Shown one piece after another: positions 61,844 to 64,000 of a stretch of DNA of 64,000 nucleotides (within the stretch, counting starts at the first letter, position 1; each line of letters starts with the position of its first letter). The position numbers were made by a program, and so were the translations under genes. Below the pieces are notes generated by a model. The model made no database searches. It was not told the origin of the DNA and worked only from the letters and a program-made list of their open reading frames with translations. The DNA lies in assembly GCA_025602915.1 (NCBI GenBank), contig JAHLJZ010000074.1:1-64000 (forward strand). Direction: 5' to 3'. Source of the DNA: Paraphysoderma sedebokerense. Taxonomy: Eukaryota > Blastocladiomycota > Physodermatomycetes > Physodermatales > Physodermataceae.

Positions 61844-64000
61844 TTAGTTTGATGTGGATATTTGTAACAAAGAACCCTGAGTATTGGATACATTTTTACA
61901 TTCATCGACGGCATTGGTTACCTGCAAGCTGTCCTCATTCTTCAATATTTTGGAATATTCTACTTCACTGTCGCTTTCTTCTTCTATGTCAACTTCTTTA
62001 TCGGTACCTCGATTGTCTTTGGCGTCTCTGCTGCCTTCAGACGCCAAACTAAATCTTACACTTAACGATCGTCTTGCAGTTTCGACGTAATCATCTCCAA
62101 AAATTTGTCTATCTAAACTGACTCGTTTTCCACTCTTCATTGAATTTGAATATCGGTTTGATCTTGTGCAATTTGAATTTGAAGATAATGCAGAAAGAAT
62201 AGTATGTATTGAAACACTTTCTGGTCGAGCCTGCGACAACGAAGGTGAAGGAAGGGACGTCAGGTGATTGTAATCGTCATCGTAATAATCGTAGTAGTTG
62301 CTATGATGTTTGGACGGCGTTGTTGATATGGAGAGACGGCTGACTGATGGCGGAGGACAAGATGACCTATTATGTTTACGAGATTTCGGTGGGTCACAAG
62401 CTGATAAAGACTTTTGAGAAATTTGAGAAGCTGAAGAACATGAAAGTGGACGGAATAAGGAATCGAAAATTGAGAAATTGGACTTTCGGCTATTTTCTGT
62501 GACGGTGTCGGTTTTTGGGAGTGAAACGGTCGACGGAGAAGACGACGACTTTGAAGATAGCCGCCGTCTATATTTTGGAATGAAATTCCGCAACTTCAAT
62601 AGAATCCTTCTATGTAATTTTATCGGAGGCAGTATTATGGGGGGAGAACAGCCTTCTTTCTCTGAAACAGCTGGGTCCATTGGATCAAGAGTTACCGCTG
62701 TAGCATGCGAGGAGGAGTCAGAAGGAAATGAGGATGAGTGGACTTCATCAATTGATGGCAACAGGGTTTCAGATTCGTCCAAGTCGAGTTTTTCACCAAT
62801 GTCACCGACAGCAAGACTTGGTTGACATCGTTGGACCCAATTTACGAAATCAGACAAACTTCGAATTGCACGAACTGTCACCAAGTTATTCCTGAAACAA
62901 TCTGTCAATAAGTTTTCATTAGAGTAATCTGCTTCGCCTTCCAGGGTATCTTGGAGCCAAGGATGCTGTAGGATCTCTGCACATGACGGCCGCAAGCTGG
63001 GATCAGGATTCAGCAGTTGAGAAATAAAATCTTTAGCGGTGTCAGATATGTGACTCCAGTATTTGTGATGAAATGTAAGCCGATTGTTCAACATGTTGGA
63101 TACCATTTTGGACAGATCGTCTGTAGGCGTAAATGGTGCATATCCTGAGAGAAGGGTATAGGTTATCTGGAATTTAAAAATTAGTGAATCAACAAAGCAA
63201 TTTCTCAGCATGAATGCTGTGTATATCATACCACTCCGATCGACCAAACATCTACAGCTTTATGGTGCCCCCTCCCAAGTAATATTTCAGGCGCTAAAAC
63301 AAAAATGAAAGTTCCTTAGCCGATCGAGCACTCGAATCGAGAAGAGAAATTTACAGAAAATGGCTATACCGGCATATCCTGGTGAACCGCAGATTGTATA
63401 GAACAGTTCATCGTCGTCAGCAAATGTGGCAACACCGAAGTCGGCAATTACGATATCGCTCTTCGGATCTTGTGATTTAAAGAGAATATTCTCCGGCTTT
63501 AGGTCTGAATCAGAACAATCCCAATTGATTAATCGTATCTTAAAAGCCAAGTCACCCCTATTAATGTGTTGTAAACTCACCTCGATGAATGATCCCATGA
63601 TCATGTAAAACTTTCACCGCAGACGTAATAGATTTAATCAACCTTGCCGCATCTCGCTCACTGAATTGTTTTAATGTGTAGATACGATCAAACAGTTCTC
63701 CACCGCCAGCCAACTCAAAAACAAGATAAACTTTCTTGCCACTCTCGAACCAGTCTCTCAAAACGATGATATTGGGATGTCTAACGCTGTTTAGTGATGC
63801 TATTTCACGCTCAATGAGGGGTTTGTCGGTCGTCGATAATAATTTCTTAGAAATGATTTTGATGGCAACTTTCTCTCCAGTAGACTATTAATTAAAAAGG
63901 TAGCACATAACATTTCATGAGTGAGATCCAAAAATCCGGTGCTGTGGACGGTAAAAGCAAACCTTTTTGATTGCTTCTCTGACTTCGGCATAGGTGCCGT
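61844..64000 (-). CDS. CaMK-type Ser/Thr protein kinase, 5' end missing
   Basis: A calcium/calmodulin-dependent-kinase-like enzyme; the first coding part lies beyond the right edge. Visible from 63998 downward: TYAEVREAIKK (glycine-loop end), VAIKIISKK with the ATP lysine, RHPNIIVLRDW and ELAGGGELFDRI. HDHGIIHR at the end of one exon joins DLKPENILFKSQ (HRD catalytic loop), then IADFGVATFADDDE with DFG and ICGSPGYA, followed by the APE helix. GVITYTLLSGYAPF precedes LLNPDPSLRPSCAEILQHPW. The C-terminal extension of about 350 aa (62880-61844) is Ser-rich and disordered, with basic patches; it has a helix after the kinase core (NNLVTVRAIRSLSDFVNWVQ) where an autoinhibitory segment would lie. 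Calmodulin binding is not shown. Confidence 0.88.

Overview
This is a stretch of fungal nuclear chromosome: moderately AT-rich, gene-dense (about 29 protein genes in 64 kb) and intron-rich, with short GT-AG introns mostly of 50-120 nt. The gene content points to an early-diverging, probably zoosporic (chytrid-like) fungus. The fungal markers are a Fox2 beta-oxidation protein with two dehydrogenase domains and a MET3 ATP sulfurylase with an APS-kinase-like tail. Alongside them sit genes usually associated with animals and their relatives: a SCAR/WAVE actin regulator, a protein with the Shank N-terminal SPN-ankyrin module, a BCL7-like chromatin protein and a SIRT4-type sirtuin. The lineage is an inference. 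I saw no rRNA, tRNA, CRISPR array, retroelement or virus-like element.

Layout. 1-9 kb: Fox2 (runs off the left edge) and HMG-CoA reductase, both minus. 10-17 kb: U2 snRNP A' (minus) divergent from a mitochondrial rhodanese-like protein, then a MOV10-type RNA helicase with N-terminal zinc fingers. 17-26 kb: NDR kinase (minus), YGR210C-type GTPase (plus), an unrecognised protein and riboflavin synthase (minus), OMS1-like methyltransferase (plus). 26-34 kb: SCAR/WAVE (minus) divergent from RPB10 (plus), NEDD8 protease (minus), GDT1 transporter (minus), SANT-like protein (minus). 34-41 kb: RanGAP, a UBZ-finger protein and SPT20 (all plus). 41-50 kb: MET3 (minus) divergent from the Shank-like protein (plus). 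50-64 kb: BCL7-like (minus), a complex I subunit, an unknown single-exon gene, a split-barrel flavoprotein, SIRT4-like and a GH15 glycosidase (all plus), and a CaMK-type kinase (minus, runs off the right edge).

Most genes are unrelated housekeeping functions and do not form a cluster. The main theme that recurs is actin control. SCAR/WAVE has a complete WH2-connector-acidic tail. The Shank-like protein joins SPN and ankyrin repeats to a long proline-rich repeat tract and WH2-like segments, an architecture I do not know from any described protein. A second theme is a shared promoter element: all five CACGTG hexamers in the window lie 80-125 bp upstream of a start codon, in front of U2A', SCAR, RPB10, GDT1 and RanGAP.

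Exon joins were worked out by eye from GT/AG sites, reading frame and family conservation. Where I state a protein length, the exon lengths sum to an open frame. Start codons of the unrecognised proteins are the least certain.
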